Shown here: one piece after another, positions 1 through 7,268 of the stretch
Layout: each line of letters opens with the position of its first letter
How positions within the stretch are numbered: position 1 is the first letter of the stretch
DNA from: an uncultured Bacilli bacterium
GTDB taxonomy: Bacteria; Bacillota_I; Bacilli_A; RF39; UBA660
DNA length: 20,957 nucleotides
Assembly: GCA_910585915.1 (NCBI GenBank)
Contig: CAJUGF010000028.1
Span: 1 to 20,957, forward strand
Direction: 5' to 3'
Position numbers and translations under genes: made by a program
Notes under the pieces: generated by a model
Databases searched by the model: none
The model's input: only the letters and a program-made list of their open reading frames with translations
Told to the model about the DNA's origin: nothing

Positions 1-126
1 TTGGACCTGTTGGACCAGTGGCACCTTCTGCACCTGCTGTTCCTGGTAATCCTTGGGGACCTGTTGGACCTGTTGGACCAGTGGCACCTTCTGCACCTGC
101 TGTTCCTGGTAATCCTTGTGGACCTG
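1..126. repeat. 63-bp tandem repeat in partial collagen-like gene
   Basis: Positions 1-63 and 64-126 are the same 63-base unit. By eye they differ at one position (gggg versus gtgg near 55-58 and 118-121). The unit encodes 21 residues (seven Gly-X-Y triplets). The array continues past the left edge, so the copy number is unknown. Confidence 0.85.
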
Positions 127-175
127 TCGGACCTTGCGGTATTACAAAATCTAATGTATATCCTGTTGGATTCAT
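1..175 (-). CDS. Collagen-like Gly-X-Y protein, partial (runs off left edge)
   Basis: Start is ATG at 175-173, with a GAGGA-type ribosome site about 9 bases upstream (near 184-188). The protein opens [15 protein letters not shown] and goes straight into Gly-X-Y triplets of the GPQGLPG and GATGPTG kind. At least two 21-residue units are visible before the window ends. There is no signal peptide or N-terminal domain. The segment LDFVIPQG is the usual lead-in to a collagen-like region (compare LNFVIPAG in the gene just upstream), so this start falls in the middle of a module rather than at a natural domain edge. It lies 26 bp after the stop of the upstream collagen-like gene and is probably cotranscribed with it. 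It may be a real short gene or the distal half of a split gene. The C-terminus is not in the window. Confidence 0.7.
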   Translation of the reverse strand, partial: MNPTGYTLDFVIPQGPTGPQGLPGTAGAEGATGPTGPTGPQGLPGTAGAEGATGPTGP

Positions 176-201
176 TTTTTATTCCTCATTTCGTCTTTTT
201 A

Positions 202-915
202 TTAATTATTTGGTATTAAGGTTACTGATGCATTTGTTCCTGGAGCTCCTGTTGTTACCGTCCCTATAGCAAAAGTTGGAGCATCGCCAATTGGTCCCGT
301 TGGACCCGTCGGACCTGTTGCACCTGGCAATCCTTGTTGTCCTTGTGGACCCGTTGGACCTATTGGACCTGTTGCTCCTGTTGCACCTGGTAATCCTTGT
401 TGTCCTTGTGGACCCGTTGGACCTATTGGCCCTGTTGCTCCTGTTGCACCTGGAAGACCTTGTTGTCCTTGTGGGCCAGTTGGACCCATTGGCCCTGTTG
501 CTCCTGTTGCACCTGGAAGACCTTGTTGTCCTTGTGGACCCGTTGGACCTATTGGCCCTGTTGCTCCTGTTGCACCTGGAAGACCTTGTTGTCCTTGTGG
601 GCCAGTTGGACCCATTGGCCCTGTTGCTCCTGTTGCACCTGGAAGACCTTGTTGTCCTTGTGGCCCAGTTGCTCCTGCTGGAATAACAAAGTTCAAAATA
701 GCATTTTGATTAGTACCTGAATTAGTTACAGATGGCAAAGATCCTGGAAGTCCTTGCGTTGTAGTTCCAATCTCTATTGTAGCAGGGCCTTGTGGACCTG
801 TTGGTCCTGTGGGTCCTACAATAACACGATTAGAACAACAACAACCTTGAGCAGTATGATTATTTGCATATTCTTGCACTTTTCTCTCTGCTCTACAATA
901 AGCACTATTATTCAT
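202..915 (-). CDS. Collagen-like Gly-X-Y repeat protein with Cys-rich N-terminus
   Basis: 237 residues. ATG at 915-913 has an AAAGGAG ribosome site at 928-922, spaced 6. Residues 1-33 are non-repetitive, have no signal peptide and contain three consecutive cysteines (GCCCSNR). A short [11 protein letters not shown] stretch follows, then a linker of the IGTTTQG...SVT...LNFVIPAG type. Next come about six units of 21 residues ([22 protein letters not shown]), and then [14 protein letters not shown], which looks like the start of a second such linker. The protein stops abruptly at SVTLIPNN. Collagen-like proteins in Firmicutes are known on exosporium or spore surfaces and on phage tail fibres. 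The absence of a signal peptide and of nearby phage genes makes a spore or cell-surface role a weak inference only. The C-terminus looks truncated compared with its own first linker. Confidence 0.85.
   Translation of the reverse strand: MNNSAYCRAERKVQEYANNHTAQGCCCSNRVIVGPTGPTGPQGPATIEIGTTTQGLPGSLPSVTNSGTNQNAILNFVIPAGATGPQGQQGLPGATGATGPMGPTGPQGQQGLPGATGATGPIGPTGPQGQQGLPGATGATGPMGPTGPQGQQGLPGATGATGPIGPTGPQGQQGLPGATGATGPIGPTGPQGQQGLPGATGPTGPTGPIGDAPTFAIGTVTTGAPGTNASVTLIPNN
332..675. repeat. 63-bp tandem repeat array with an exact 126-bp duplication
   Basis: Units start at 332, 395, 458, 521, 584 and 647 (the last is incomplete). Units at 395 and 521 read as identical, as do those at 458 and 584, so 395-520 and 521-646 form an exact 126-bp tandem duplication. 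The two unit types differ by a few silent or Met/Ile changes and alternate. This points to recent unequal exchange or slippage. Confidence 0.9.
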
Positions 916-995
916 ATTTATCTCCTTTCACTCATAATTTATGAAATTTATAAGAATAGGAATGTGGGGATATCATAGAAAATAAAATTTTTTCA

Positions 996-1022
996 CAAAA
1001 AAATCGCTATATAATATAGCGA
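996..1022 (-). terminator. Intrinsic terminator after pyruvate kinase
   Basis: A perfect 8-bp stem, tcgctata (1004-1011) with tatagcga (1015-1022), has a 3-base loop. Read on the minus strand it is followed by seven T (1003-997). It lies 7 bases past the pyk stop and separates pyk from the collagen-like genes. Confidence 0.9.
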
Positions 1023-1028
1023 CTTAAA

Positions 1029-2447
1029 TTAAATAACATCAATTTTCATTAAGTTAGTTTTACCTTCACCATTACCAGGGAAACCACCAGTTGTAATAAC
1101 AATATCTCCCTTTTGTAACTCAGTAAATTCTTTAGCTGCTTTAACACTTTCCACTAACACTTCATCAGTAGTACCCATAATTGGTAAGATAGAATCAAAT
1201 ACTCCCCAGTTAAGAGCAAGTCTACGCCCAGTTTTAGCGTCAGGTACCAATGCGAGAATAGAAGCATTCGGTTTTAAGTTACTAATCACTCTTGCAGTAC
1301 GCCCACTAACAGTTGCAGCACAAATTAATTTGGCATCCAAACGATTTGCACTTTCAACAACATTATTTGCAATAGCACTAGTAACATTATCTAATTTACT
1401 ATTTGAAAAAGCATAATCAAATTCCGCAAAACGCTCTGTTGTTTCACAAATTTTAGCCATTGCAGAAACAGTTTCAATTGGATGCTTTCCAATTGTAGTT
1501 TCACCAGATAACATAACAGCATCCGTTCCATCAAGAACAGCATTTGCAATATCGCTAGTTTCAGCTCTCTTTGGACGCATATTTTCCATCATTGTTTCAA
1601 GCATTTCTGTAGCAACAATACAAATTTTACCCATACGACGAGCAGTTTGTACCATTCTCTTTTGAACAATGGGTAACATTTCACTAGGTATTTCTGCTCC
1701 TAAATCACCACGAGCTACCATAATACCATCAGAAACTTCCAAAATAGCTTCTAAATTATCTAATCCAAGTTGATTCTCAATTTTACAAATTATTTGTAAA
1801 TCTTCTCGTCCATGTTCTTTTAAGAAATCCTTAATTTCTAAAACATTTTCTGGAGTTGATACAAAAGATATAGCTAAGAACTCTCCACCATTTTCACATG
1901 CATATTTCATATCTTCACGATCTAAATCACTAACATATGGAATATCTAAATCAACACCAGGAACACTTAAGCTCTTCTTATTTCCTAAAGTTCCACCATC
2001 AATAATCTCACAAGTAATTCCATCACTTTCAATACTAATAACACGTAATTTCATTTTTGCATTTTCTAATAAAAAGTCATCTCCAACTTTTAAAGAATCT
2101 AAAGCTTCAGGATGATTAACAGAAAAACGTTCATTAGTTCCTAACACATTTTCTTTTACAATGCGAATAATTTTACCAGGAATTAATTCAATTTTATCAT
2201 TCTCCATCATTCCAGAACGAAACTCTGGCCCTTTTGTATCCCATAAAATAGCAATATTTTTCCCAGTTCTTTTTCTTACTTCACGAACAGAATCGCAAGC
2301 TAGCTTTCTTTCTTCTAATGTTGCATGAGTAAAATTAATTCTTGCAACATTCATACCAGCAAGAACCATTTTTTCCATAACATCAGGTTCATTACAAGAA
2401 GGTCCAATACTACATATGATTTTTGTCTTTTTCATAAAAAATAACAC
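1029..2447 (-). CDS. pyk: Pyruvate kinase
   Basis: Converts phosphoenolpyruvate and ADP to pyruvate and ATP, the last step of glycolysis, in the cytosol. 472 residues. Visible motifs are KTKIICSIGPS at the start of the barrel, DTKGPEF, the active-site signature ICKIENQLG (about 216-226), MVARGDLGAE, ATEMLETM, and AVMLSGETT (about 310). The glutamate in TKGPE is the residue linked to K+-dependent enzymes. The chain ends after the usual C domain, without the extra PEP-utiliser-like domain of Bacillus enzymes. Some motifs diverge: NFTHA for the usual NFSHG, and no DDGL in the B domain (LENAKMK instead). Start choice: GTG at 2447 has AGGAAAG at 2457-2451, correctly spaced. ATG at 2435 is the classical MKKTK start but is about 18 bases from that site. 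The gene is monocistronic between its own promoter and terminator. Confidence 0.95.
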   Translation of the reverse strand: MLFFMKKTKIICSIGPSCNEPDVMEKMVLAGMNVARINFTHATLEERKLACDSVREVRKRTGKNIAILWDTKGPEFRSGMMENDKIELIPGKIIRIVKENVLGTNERFSVNHPEALDSLKVGDDFLLENAKMKLRVISIESDGITCEIIDGGTLGNKKSLSVPGVDLDIPYVSDLDREDMKYACENGGEFLAISFVSTPENVLEIKDFLKEHGREDLQIICKIENQLGLDNLEAILEVSDGIMVARGDLGAEIPSEMLPIVQKRMVQTARRMGKICIVATEMLETMMENMRPKRAETSDIANAVLDGTDAVMLSGETTIGKHPIETVSAMAKICETTERFAEFDYAFSNSKLDNVTSAIANNVVESANRLDAKLICAATVSGRTARVISNLKPNASILALVPDAKTGRRLALNWGVFDSILPIMGTTDEVLVESVKAAKEFTELQKGDIVITTGGFPGNGEGKTNLMKIDVI

Positions 2448-2469
2448 TCACTTTCCTAAATGCCATTAG

Positions 2470-2499
2470 ATTATACAATAAAATAACATAAAAATGCAA
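2470..2499 (-). promoter_or_regulatory. Probable sigma-A promoter of pyk
   Basis: Read on the minus strand, TTGCAT (2499-2494) and TATAAT (2475-2470) are separated by 18 bases. Transcription would start near 2463, leaving a leader of about 16 bases that holds the ribosome site. Confidence 0.6.
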
Positions 2500-2668
2500 G
2501 GAATTCTCATATTTTTTACTTTATAATAATGAGAAATTTTCGTTTCTAAGATTTTTTTTCCTATTATCAACTGATACATACTTTTTAATTAACTTTATTT
2601 CACTTTCATATACTCTAATGACAGAATTAAAAACCTGGGAAACCTCATATTATAAACATTTGAAAAGG
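2500..2668. other. Non-coding gap upstream of pyk
   Basis: No open frame with a ribosome site, tRNA or clear riboswitch was seen on either strand. The only structure noted is a weak 7-bp inverted repeat, ttctcat/atgagaa (2504-2510 and 2529-2535), just upstream of the pyk -35, plus a short aggttt direct repeat near 2630-2645 (minus strand). Their function is unknown. Confidence 0.4.
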
Positions 2669-2706
2669 CAAAAAAGAAATTGTTTGATAAAAATTCAACA
2701 ATTTCT
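2669..2706 (-). terminator. Intrinsic terminator of the cadC-cadA operon
   Basis: A 10-bp stem, agaaattgtt (2675-2684) with aacaatttct (2697-2706), can be extended inward with one bulge. On the minus strand it is followed by a T-run at 2674-2670. It begins about 14 bases after the ATPase stop. Confidence 0.8.
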
Positions 2707-2719
2707 CAAAAACTAATGA

Positions 2720-4756
2720 TTATTTTAAGATACGTAAAGAATTTAAAATCGCAAGTAATGTAACGCCAACATCAGCAAACACTGCGATCCACATACTACC
2801 AATTCCAAAGAAACTAAAAATTAAAACAACAAATTTAATTCCTAAAGCAAAAACCAAATTTTCTTTCAAAATACGTAACGTTTTTTTAGAAGTTTTGCGA
2901 GCAATTAAAATGCGTTCCAAATCATTAGACATAATTACAACATCACTTGCTTCAATTGCACTTTCTGCCCCACTTCCCATAGCAATACCACAGTCACTCA
3001 AACGTAATACAGGCGCATCATTAATACCATCTCCTACAAAAGAGATAAAATCTTCTGGGCGCTCTTTCTTTAATTGTTCAAACAAATGATACTTATCATC
3101 AGGTAAAAGTCCTGCATGAACTTCATCAATTCCTAATTTTGATCCAATATCATTCGCTATTTCATCACTATCTCCCGTAAACATTACTGTATGAATTCGG
3201 TCCCTATGAAACTGAGATAAAACTTGTGAAGTACTCTCTTTCATTTCATCTCCTAAAACTGTTACACCAATCACATCACCATCCAAAGAAATATAAATTG
3301 CTGTCCCAGAAACTTCAAAATCAGCACCAACAAATTTTTCATTTCCAAGTTTAACTTTATGACCATCATATTCATACGATATTCCTTTTCCTTTAATTTC
3401 CTTTACCCGAGTTAATTTAGGAACGGAAATATTAGAATACTGCTTCAATATAGACTTTGCCAAAGGATGATTAGAATAATATTCTCCATATACAAGATAG
3501 GAAATAATCTCTTCCTCTGTATAATCTGAATTTAAAATTTTCGTTTCCATTATGCCAAAATTACCAGTTGTTAGCGTTCCTGTTTTATCAAAAACAAAGG
3601 TATTAATTTTTGAAATCGCATCAATATAATTACTTCCCTTAACTAAAATACCTTGCTTACTCATAGCTCCCATCCCTGCAAAATAACAAAGAGGTACTGA
3701 AATAGCAATCGCACAAGGACATGAAACAACCAAAACCATTAAAGCACGATAAAAACTTTCAGAAACAGAAATATGAAACAATAATGGTGTAATTAAGAAA
3801 ATGATAAAAGAAACTAAAATCATAAGAGGCGTATAATAACGTGCAGCTCGATTCACAAAGTTTTCTGTTTTAGCTTTACGATTACCAGCATGTTCCATCA
3901 AATCCAAAATTCTTTTTACAGTACTATTTTCATACAAAGAAGTAACCTGGATTTCAAAAACATCACCATGATTAATATATCCAGATAAAATTTCATCACC
4001 CTTTTCGGAAATAGAAATCTTAGACTCTCCTGTTAAAGAAGAAGTATCCAATTCACATGAATCACTACATAAAACTCCATCTAATGGAACTTTTTCACCA
4101 TTAAGTACAACCAAAATATCTCCTACACTCACATCGCTTGGATCCACAGTAATATAATCATTCACTCGCTTTTTATGAGCAATAGTTGGTTTTAAGGCCA
4201 TCAATTTTTCTACATTTCGTCGTACATTACCAGTCGCTCTTTTTTCTAAATACTTTCCTATTTCATAAAGAAATAATACCATAAACCCTTCATCAGGTTT
4301 TGAAATAAAAAATGCTCCCAAAGCTGATATCACAATTAAAAAATTCTCGTTTAATATTTTCTGTTTTAATAAAGTTATTGCTTTAATAAAAGTTTGATAA
4401 CCTAAAAGAATATAACTAAGAAAAACAAGCACAATAGAAATTGAAAATATTTCTTTAAAAAACATGGAACATACATAAATTAGAAGCCCTAAAAAAATAA
4501 ACAATAAGTCCTTATATTCATTCGCTTCATCATTCTTTTGTTCAAATACTTCTACACCATGTTCAATCTTCGCCACATCCCCTTGAAGTGTTTCTAAAAC
4601 ATCAGACTCTAAATTAGAAGTAACATAAATCTTCAATTTCGAAAAGTTAATCGATACATTTTTATAATAATCTTTCTTATTTAATTGTTCCTCTAACTCT
4701 CTTGCACAATTCGCACAGTCTAAATTTCTCAAATAAAAACTATAATTCTTCCACAT
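2720..4756 (-). CDS. cadA: P1B-type heavy-metal efflux ATPase (Zn/Cd/Pb)
   Basis: Membrane pump that exports divalent soft metals using ATP. 678 residues. A single N-terminal HMA domain carries the metal-binding CANC (Cys14, Cys17). Membrane helices follow. The actuator domain has LTGES. The sixth-helix motif SCPCAIA (about 343-350) marks P1B pumps. DKTGTLT with the phosphorylated Asp lies at about 390, SNHPLA in the ATP-binding domain at about 429, and GDGINDAP at about 572. The last helix contains FADVGVTLLAILNSLRIL, whose Asp is the P1B-2 (Zn2+/Cd2+/Pb2+) marker, so copper specificity is unlikely. The start overlaps the end of the CadC-type regulator by 17 bases, which implies translational coupling and joint metal induction. 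An AAAGGG-type ribosome site lies inside the regulator gene. Which of Zn, Cd or Pb is the main substrate cannot be told from sequence. Confidence 0.93.
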   Translation of the reverse strand: MWKNYSFYLRNLDCANCARELEEQLNKKDYYKNVSINFSKLKIYVTSNLESDVLETLQGDVAKIEHGVEVFEQKNDEANEYKDLLFIFLGLLIYVCSMFFKEIFSISIVLVFLSYILLGYQTFIKAITLLKQKILNENFLIVISALGAFFISKPDEGFMVLFLYEIGKYLEKRATGNVRRNVEKLMALKPTIAHKKRVNDYITVDPSDVSVGDILVVLNGEKVPLDGVLCSDSCELDTSSLTGESKISISEKGDEILSGYINHGDVFEIQVTSLYENSTVKRILDLMEHAGNRKAKTENFVNRAARYYTPLMILVSFIIFLITPLLFHISVSESFYRALMVLVVSCPCAIAISVPLCYFAGMGAMSKQGILVKGSNYIDAISKINTFVFDKTGTLTTGNFGIMETKILNSDYTEEEIISYLVYGEYYSNHPLAKSILKQYSNISVPKLTRVKEIKGKGISYEYDGHKVKLGNEKFVGADFEVSGTAIYISLDGDVIGVTVLGDEMKESTSQVLSQFHRDRIHTVMFTGDSDEIANDIGSKLGIDEVHAGLLPDDKYHLFEQLKKERPEDFISFVGDGINDAPVLRLSDCGIAMGSGAESAIEASDVVIMSNDLERILIARKTSKKTLRILKENLVFALGIKFVVLIFSFFGIGSMWIAVFADVGVTLLAILNSLRILK

Positions 4757-5090
4757 GTTCTAACCCTTTCTGATAAATTTCTTTTACATGTTCATCATCC
4801 AAAGAATAATAAACAACCTTCCCTCTCTTTTGAAATTTTACAAGTTTTGCTTGCTTTAAAATTCTAAGTTGATGACTTGTCGCTGAACAAGTAGAATGAA
4901 TTACATGTGCAATATCACAAACACACATCTCATCATACATCAAAGTACATAAAATTTTCATTCTAGTTGAATCGCCAAAAACTTTAAAAAGCTCCGCTAA
5001 ATCAATAATCACTTCTTCTTGTGGTAACTTCTTAGAAGCTTCTTCCACAATCTCTTTATGAATTACATTACATTCGCAAACATTACTCAT
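4740..5090 (-). CDS. cadC: CadC/SmtB-type ArsR-family metal-sensing repressor
   Basis: 116 residues. ATG at 5090 is chosen because GGAGG lies 6 bases upstream; an upstream in-frame start has no such site. This winged-helix dimeric repressor releases DNA on binding metal. Both classical metal sites can be read. The alpha3N site has Cys5 and Cys7 near the N-terminus plus CVCD (Cys56, Cys58) at the recognition-helix entry. The alpha5 site has Asp99, His101, His112 and Glu115 in the DxH...HxxE spacing known from CadC and SmtB. With the downstream pump this is a typical cad operon: the repressor controls its own gene and cadA. Having both sites suggests sensing of Cd/Pb and Zn. The gene shares a short intergenic region with the divergent M18 peptidase. 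Confidence 0.93.
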   Translation of the reverse strand: MSNVCECNVIHKEIVEEASKKLPQEEVIIDLAELFKVFGDSTRMKILCTLMYDEMCVCDIAHVIHSTCSATSHQLRILKQAKLVKFQKRGKVVYYSLDDEHVKEIYQKGLEHVEEL

Positions 5091-5103
5091 ATGATCCCTC
5101 CAA

Positions 5104-5127
5104 ACATTTGAATATTTATTCATATAT
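5104..5127. promoter_or_regulatory. Predicted CadC operator
   Basis: The core TGAATA-TT-TATTCA (5109-5122) is a 6-2-6 inverted repeat that extends imperfectly to 12-2-12, the layout and base pattern of CadC/SmtB operators. It covers the predicted cadC transcription start (about 5125) and the -35 box of the divergent promoter. A further TTCATA half-site follows at 5127-5132. Prediction from pattern only. Confidence 0.7.
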
Positions 5128-5136
5128 TCATATTAT
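5108..5136 (+). promoter_or_regulatory. Predicted promoter of the M18 aminopeptidase
   Basis: TTGAAT (5108-5113), 17 bases, then TATTAT (5131-5136). The start would be near 5143, giving a leader of about 65 bases made almost only of A and G. The -35 lies inside the predicted CadC operator and the -10 overlaps the cadC -10 on the other strand. Confidence 0.5.
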
Positions 5137-5160
5137 ATGCAAAAAAAAGAAAAAAAGCAA
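5132..5160 (-). promoter_or_regulatory. Predicted promoter of cadC-cadA
   Basis: On the minus strand TTGCTT (5160-5155), a 17-base T-rich spacer, then TATAAT (5137-5132). Predicted transcription start is near 5125, within the operator. Confidence 0.7.
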
Positions 5161-5209
5161 GAAAAAGAATAAACAAAAGAAAAAAGAACACAATATAAAA
5201 GTGATGAAT

Positions 5210-6502
5210 ATGCAAAAAGAAAAATATATAAAAGACATAATAGAATTTTTAAAAAAAGGAACATGTACCTACACAGTAACAGAAAAAATCAAAGAAATTC
5301 TAAAAAAAGAGAATTATCAAGAACTCTTTGAAGAAAAAGAATGGCATCTTACAAATGGAAAATATTTTGTTACCAGAAACGATGCTTCCTTAATTGCTTT
5401 TTCAATTGGCAAAGAATATCAATCATCCTTCAATATCATAACTACCCATTCTGATACACCTGCATTAATGATCAAACCACAAAATGAACTATATGAAAAT
5501 AATTATTTAAAAATAAATATTGCTCCATATGGTGGTTTATTAAATTATGGTTGGCTAGATCGTCCCCTTTCAATAGCTGGAAAAATTATTATAAAAGATG
5601 ATAATATCTATCAAAGTAAAATAATTGATTTACAAGAACCCCTTTTAACCATACCGAGTGTTGCCATCCATCAAAACGATAAGGCAAACAGCAACTTAGA
5701 CTTAAATACCCAAACTGACTTAATTCCTATCATCGATTTAAAAAATGAAAAAGATATCATCCGAAAAATAGTTGGAGAAAAATATCAAATTCCTAAAGAA
5801 AATATCAAAGATTATGACCTATTTCTTTATAATACAGAACCACCTACTTTGATAGGTATAGAAAAAAATATCTTATTAGCACCAAGAATAGATAATCTAA
5901 CAAGTACTTATGGAGCCTTAGAAGCATTACAAAAAAGTAATAATGAAAAAAATATCAATGTGTTTTGCTCCTTTAACAGCGAAGAAATTGGATCATTAAC
6001 GAAAGAAGGGGCTGATTCGAACTTTTTACTAGATACGTTAAAAAAAATAGCAGCAACTCTAAAAATCGATATTTCCATCAGTTTATATAATTCCATTATT
6101 CTAAGTTCAGATAATACACATGCTGTACATCCAAATCATTCAGAATATGCAGATGATACAAACAAAGTATATCTTAACCAAGGAATTGTAATCTCCAAAG
6201 AAATGGTATCTACCACAGACAGTTTAACTTCATCCATTGTACAAGAATTATGTGAAAAAGCTAAAATACCTTATCAATACTTTACAAGTCGTAACGACAT
6301 TGCCTCAGGAAGTACCCTAGCAGGACTCTCACTTAGACACGTTAGTACAAATTCCATTGATATTGGACTTGCTGAACTTGCGATGCATTCCTCACTAGAA
6401 TGTATTGGCAAGGATGACATCTATTCTTTAAAGAATTTATTTGAACAGTTTTACAATACAACATTTCAAAAACATGAAAAAAGTACAAAAATTATTTTTT
6501 AG
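5210..6502 (+). CDS. M18 family aspartyl-type aminopeptidase
   Basis: Cytosolic zinc aminopeptidase that removes N-terminal (usually acidic) residues from peptides. About 430 residues, normal for M18. In order: HSDTP (about 79, first metal His), NYGWLDRPLS, APRIDNL (about 224, metal Asp), SEEIGS (about 257, catalytic/metal Glu pair), HAVHPN (about 304), RNDIASGST (about 363) and AMHSSLE near the end (about 390, last metal His). The only plus-strand gene. Start is either ATG 5204 or ATG 5210; a weak GTGAT lies just before 5210 and no strong site is seen. The longer frame from 5108 would add a poly-Lys tail and begins upstream of the predicted promoter start, so it is rejected. The 3' end overlaps the RDD gene by 11 bases on the opposite strand. 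Its predicted promoter overlaps the CadC operator, so metal control is possible. Confidence 0.92.
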   Translation: MQKEKYIKDIIEFLKKGTCTYTVTEKIKEILKKENYQELFEEKEWHLTNGKYFVTRNDASLIAFSIGKEYQSSFNIITTHSDTPALMIKPQNELYENNYLKINIAPYGGLLNYGWLDRPLSIAGKIIIKDDNIYQSKIIDLQEPLLTIPSVAIHQNDKANSNLDLNTQTDLIPIIDLKNEKDIIRKIVGEKYQIPKENIKDYDLFLYNTEPPTLIGIEKNILLAPRIDNLTSTYGALEALQKSNNEKNINVFCSFNSEEIGSLTKEGADSNFLLDTLKKIAATLKIDISISLYNSIILSSDNTHAVHPNHSEYADDTNKVYLNQGIVISKEMVSTTDSLTSSIVQELCEKAKIPYQYFTSRNDIASGSTLAGLSLRHVSTNSIDIGLAELAMHSSLECIGKDDIYSLKNLFEQFYNTTFQKHEKSTKIIF

Positions 6503-6517
6503 TTTTTGTACTTTTTT
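6477..6517. terminator. Bidirectional terminator inside overlapping 3' ends
   Basis: Near-perfect 15-bp stem: an A6-GTAC-A5 arm (6477-6491) pairs with a T5-GTAC-T6 arm (6503-6517) around an 11-base loop (6492-6502). The loop contains both stop codons, TAG of the peptidase (6500-6502) and TAA of the RDD gene (6494-6492). Each strand ends in a T-run, so it can terminate both ways. The stem has only four G/C-containing positions per arm side (GTAC). Confidence 0.8.
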
Positions 6518-7184
6518 TCTTTGCTTTCTGTTTCCCTACTTCTTCATATTGCGCTTCTAAAATAGTATCTTCCTTTGCTTTTTTCATATCTACTACCTTA
6601 GTTGATGCAATTAAATCATGAAGCCCACAATGATCCACTCGTACTAATAACAAAAATAATAGAATATAAAGCAAAACATAACCAACTAAATTAATATTAC
6701 TATACAACTTATAATAAGTATCTCCTTGAAATAAAAGGATCACTCCCATTTGTAACGCTGTAATAATTATATTATTTAGTATTACAGTTCGAACAAAATA
6801 AGCAAGAAATCTTGGGTTTGAATCTCCCATTCTCGTAACCACTTTAATCTTCATAACTCTCTTACCTATTGTTTGTCCTTGCGCTTGCCATTGATAAACA
6901 CCAAAGTAGGCAATCATAACAATTAAATTAATAACCATATAATTAATATTCAACCGATTCAATTCATAAGAAAGAGAAATATATTCCTTTTCATAATCTT
7001 CTTTTGAAATTTCTTCCTGTTCATACTGATTAAAAAGTTCCATTACTTCATTATATTTTGATGCATAATGCTCTCTCTCTGGATTTAAAAAAGGAATATA
7101 AGAAATACAAGAAGCAATTGCTGCTACTACAAAAAAATCGATTAAATAAGCAAGAAATCTTTTAAAAACTATGTTATCTTTCAT
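6492..7184 (-). CDS. RDD family integral membrane protein
   Basis: 230 residues. The N-terminal FKRFLAYLIDFF matches the RDD pattern (Arg, then Asp in the first helix). GQTIGKRVMKIKVV and HCGLHDLIASTKVVD are the other two recognisable family blocks. About four hydrophobic helices can be seen, with a charged Glu/Tyr-rich loop (about 36-78) between the first and second. RDD proteins are poorly defined; some have been linked to ion transport. The C-terminus is a lysine-rich tail (KQKAKKKSTKTKK) encoded by the terminator stem shared with the convergent peptidase. The start has GGTGAT close upstream, a variant ribosome site also used by neighbours. It has its own promoter (TTGACA and extended -10) and is probably monocistronic. 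Confidence 0.85.
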   Translation of the reverse strand: MKDNIVFKRFLAYLIDFFVVAAIASCISYIPFLNPEREHYASKYNEVMELFNQYEQEEISKEDYEKEYISLSYELNRLNINYMVINLIVMIAYFGVYQWQAQGQTIGKRVMKIKVVTRMGDSNPRFLAYFVRTVILNNIIITALQMGVILLFQGDTYYKLYSNINLVGYVLLYILLFLLLVRVDHCGLHDLIASTKVVDMKKAKEDTILEAQYEEVGKQKAKKKSTKTKK

Positions 7185-7203
7185 ACCATCACCATTTATA
7201 CAT

Positions 7204-7234
7204 ATTATAACAAAGAGAACACCATATTTGTCAA
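7204..7234 (-). promoter_or_regulatory. Predicted promoter of RDD gene, fused to upstream terminator
   Basis: On the minus strand TTGACA (7234-7229) and an extended -10, TGTTATAAT (hexamer 7209-7204), with a spacer of 19. The -35 begins within the T-tract of the preceding terminator. Confidence 0.65.
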
Positions 7235-7263
7235 AAAAAGAATAACTTCCATCAGTTATTCTT
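7233..7263 (-). terminator. Intrinsic terminator of GNAT-membrane protein operon
   Basis: A 10-bp stem, aagaataact (7238-7247) with agttattctt (7254-7263), has a 6-base loop and on the minus strand runs into seven T (7239-7233). It lies 5 bases after the stop at 7269. Confidence 0.9.
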
Positions 7264-7268
7264 AAAAA

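Noticed and set aside
332..675. Regular repeats as a possible CRISPR array
   Set aside because: The repeats are contiguous with no spacers and code in frame for Gly-X-Y triplets.
276..720. Long plus-strand open frames rich in Leu or Trp/Cys across the collagen repeats
   Set aside because: They are antisense shadows of the 63-bp Gly-X-Y repeats, whose regular codons lack stops in several frames; no ribosome sites are present.
916..1000. Sporulation sigma-K-like element (CATAAATTA) upstream of the collagen-like gene
   Set aside because: The match lies so close to the ribosome site that the transcript would start within it, and the -35 part is not at a proper distance.
2504..2535. Inverted repeat ttctcat/atgagaa upstream of pyk as a regulator site
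   Set aside because: Only 7 bp with an 18-base gap in very AT-rich DNA; could easily be chance.
5108..5203. Upstream in-frame start for the M18 peptidase giving a poly-Lys N-terminus
   Set aside because: It would begin at the predicted -35 box and has no ribosome site; family homology begins later.
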